The notes under the pieces: generated by a model
Seen by the model: the letters and a program-made list of their open reading frames with translations, nothing else
The model's database searches: none
Told to the model about the DNA's origin: nothing
Shown here: positions 31,540 to 32,472 of the stretch, piece by piece
How the letters are laid out: the number at the start of each line of letters is the position of its first letter
Numbering within the stretch: the first letter of the stretch is position 1
Made by a program: the position numbers and the translations under genes
NCBI GenBank assembly: GCA_015680685.1
Contig: MNCI01030164.1
Span: forward strand, 475,157-507,628
Source: Gnetum montanum
Taxonomy: Eukaryota > Streptophyta > Gnetopsida > Gnetales > Gnetaceae
Length of the DNA: 32,472 bases
Reading direction: 5' to 3'

Positions 31540-32024
31540 TACCCCCATGACTGAATGAAAACTCATCCTTGAGTTCCTTTCAAAATATTGGGAAGGTATG
31601 GGATTATTAAGGGGGATGGAACTAATGGGATGACATGTGAACGCATCATCATTACAAGACTTGACAAAACTGGTGTTCATGATAATAAGAGTCAACACCT
31701 TATTACATTGACATCAGGCCTTAGTTGGCAGCTGAGAGAGAAGAGAGAAAGAAGTGTTGCTGCTACCAACACCAAGATTGCACCTTTCATTGTCCATCCG
31801 TAAGCGTGCCATCGATCTTGCTCCTTGCATAGCTGCTTCCAGCATGGCTCCATTCCAAGTGTTTGTTCTAGATCCAATCTGTTGTTGTATGATTTCCATC
31901 TGCACACATAACACAATCATATATTAGCAAGGGTAATGAATCATCATGTAATTAATACTTTGCTATGGTGTAGGTCCATTGGCTAGGTTGTGGTATGGTT
32001 GATTATAGATTGGAGATATATTAA
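31540..32024 (-). mobile_element. Short internal region of the E-F element with an exon-like segment
   Basis: 31540-31716 matches 1-178 (inverted), the internal 3' end of the family. Before it on the minus strand, an AT-rich stretch ends TGTTATGTGTGCAG at about 31900 and is followed by an open frame of about 60 codons (MEIIQQQIGSRTNTWNG...SLLSQLPTKA, 31899-31714). The frame resembles an exon with its splice acceptor. I recognise no family. With only 485 bp between two LTRs, the element would be non-autonomous. No convincing primer-binding site follows LTR F. Confidence 0.4.
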
Positions 32025-32472
32025 TGATGGCTACCTAGTGGTGAAGTACCCCTACACTCAACCATACGAAATGAGTGTAGTATGCACGATCCGGTCGAAC
32101 TCCACAGACTAAATGCCTAAATGCCGTAAGGAACACTTGGGGTTAATTAATCATTGTCTTCCCAGACTTACTTGTTTCTGTCACAGTGTATGGTTAAGTA
32201 AGTCCGAGGTATATGATTTTTTTGGTATTTTCTGGATTATCTCCTATACTAAACGGTAAAGGGTTGAGAGACTAAAACTAACTCTAACTACAGCACTAAG
32301 TCCTAGCATCAGCATCCGTTCCCACTTGCCGTACACACCCTGAACTGTGCAATTGTGGCTACCAAATGCTAATCGTTACTGGGATTACCACACGTAACGC
32401 ATGTGCTCGAAGTGGTCGTACTGAGGCACCTAACTAGCCTAAGTGTGACAAGCAGCCGATTCCTTGACTAGC
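32025..32472 (-). mobile_element. LTR F, 5' LTR of the E-F element, cut by the window end
   Basis: It matches the first 450 bp of LTR E (ACCCCTACACTCAACCATAC, GGTATATGATTTTT, GTCGTACTGAGGCAC) in the same orientation. Its terminal TGATG is separated from the AGTGG by 7 extra bases (32030-32036). The promoter part lies beyond the window. Confidence 0.75.

Noticed and set aside
31540-31716. LTR E extending to TGATGTCA at 31716, with LTR A correspondingly from position 1
   Set aside because: The ends look LTR-like, but flanks CTTGA and GGCCT do not match, and solo LTRs B and D with target duplications begin at the inner boundary.

Overview
The window is nuclear DNA of a land plant, most likely a seed plant with a large, repeat-rich genome. 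The one intact gene is an intronless histone H4 (10419-10730, minus strand) with the plant-type residues Ile60 and Arg77 and plant histone promoter motifs. The rest is AT-rich and mostly mobile-element debris. Nothing in the sequence fixes the species.

Layout. 1-1170 is the 3' end and LTR (copy A, plus) of a retrotransposon. 1171-8750 is AT-rich DNA with a fold-back element (3029-3526), an LTR-like block of a second family (4476-5960) and a tRNA-related SINE. 8753-11090 is a CpG-retaining, low-copy island around H4. 11570-13080 is a cluster of SINE copies, including a dimer, plus a G-quadruplex motif. 14168-15118 is a solo LTR (copy B) with perfect 5-bp target duplications. From 18562 to the window end lies one very large, decayed Ty3/gypsy element of Athila/Tat type on the minus strand: 3' LTR (C, 18562-19483), a third ORF (ORF3, 23377 down to about 19647), a non-coding stretch with a possible internal promoter, then integrase, RNase H, reverse transcriptase, protease and gag remains up to 30470. 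Two younger insertions sit inside it: solo LTR D (19822-20617, in the ORF3 tail, target duplication CCTAC) and an E-F element (30471 to beyond 32472) inside gag. The large element's 5' LTR lies outside the window.

How the parts relate. LTRs A to F are one family: they share ends (TGATGAG...CTCATCA), a TATA box, a polyadenylation signal and 3' portions. Solo LTRs B and D fix the true LTR boundary, so the extra sequence beside A, C and E is internal 3' sequence. Just upstream of the TATA box each LTR has an array of short palindromes, but the palindrome differs: GATATC-centred in A, B, D and E, GGCCTC-centred in C. A palindrome matching the C type recurs next to a TATATATA box 460 bp upstream of ORF3 inside the large element. 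The most interesting signals are this apparently exchangeable promoter module, the possible internal ORF3 promoter, and ORF3 itself, which keeps one frame over about 2.9 kb while carrying some 30 stop codons. All comparisons were made by eye; no alignment or database search was run.
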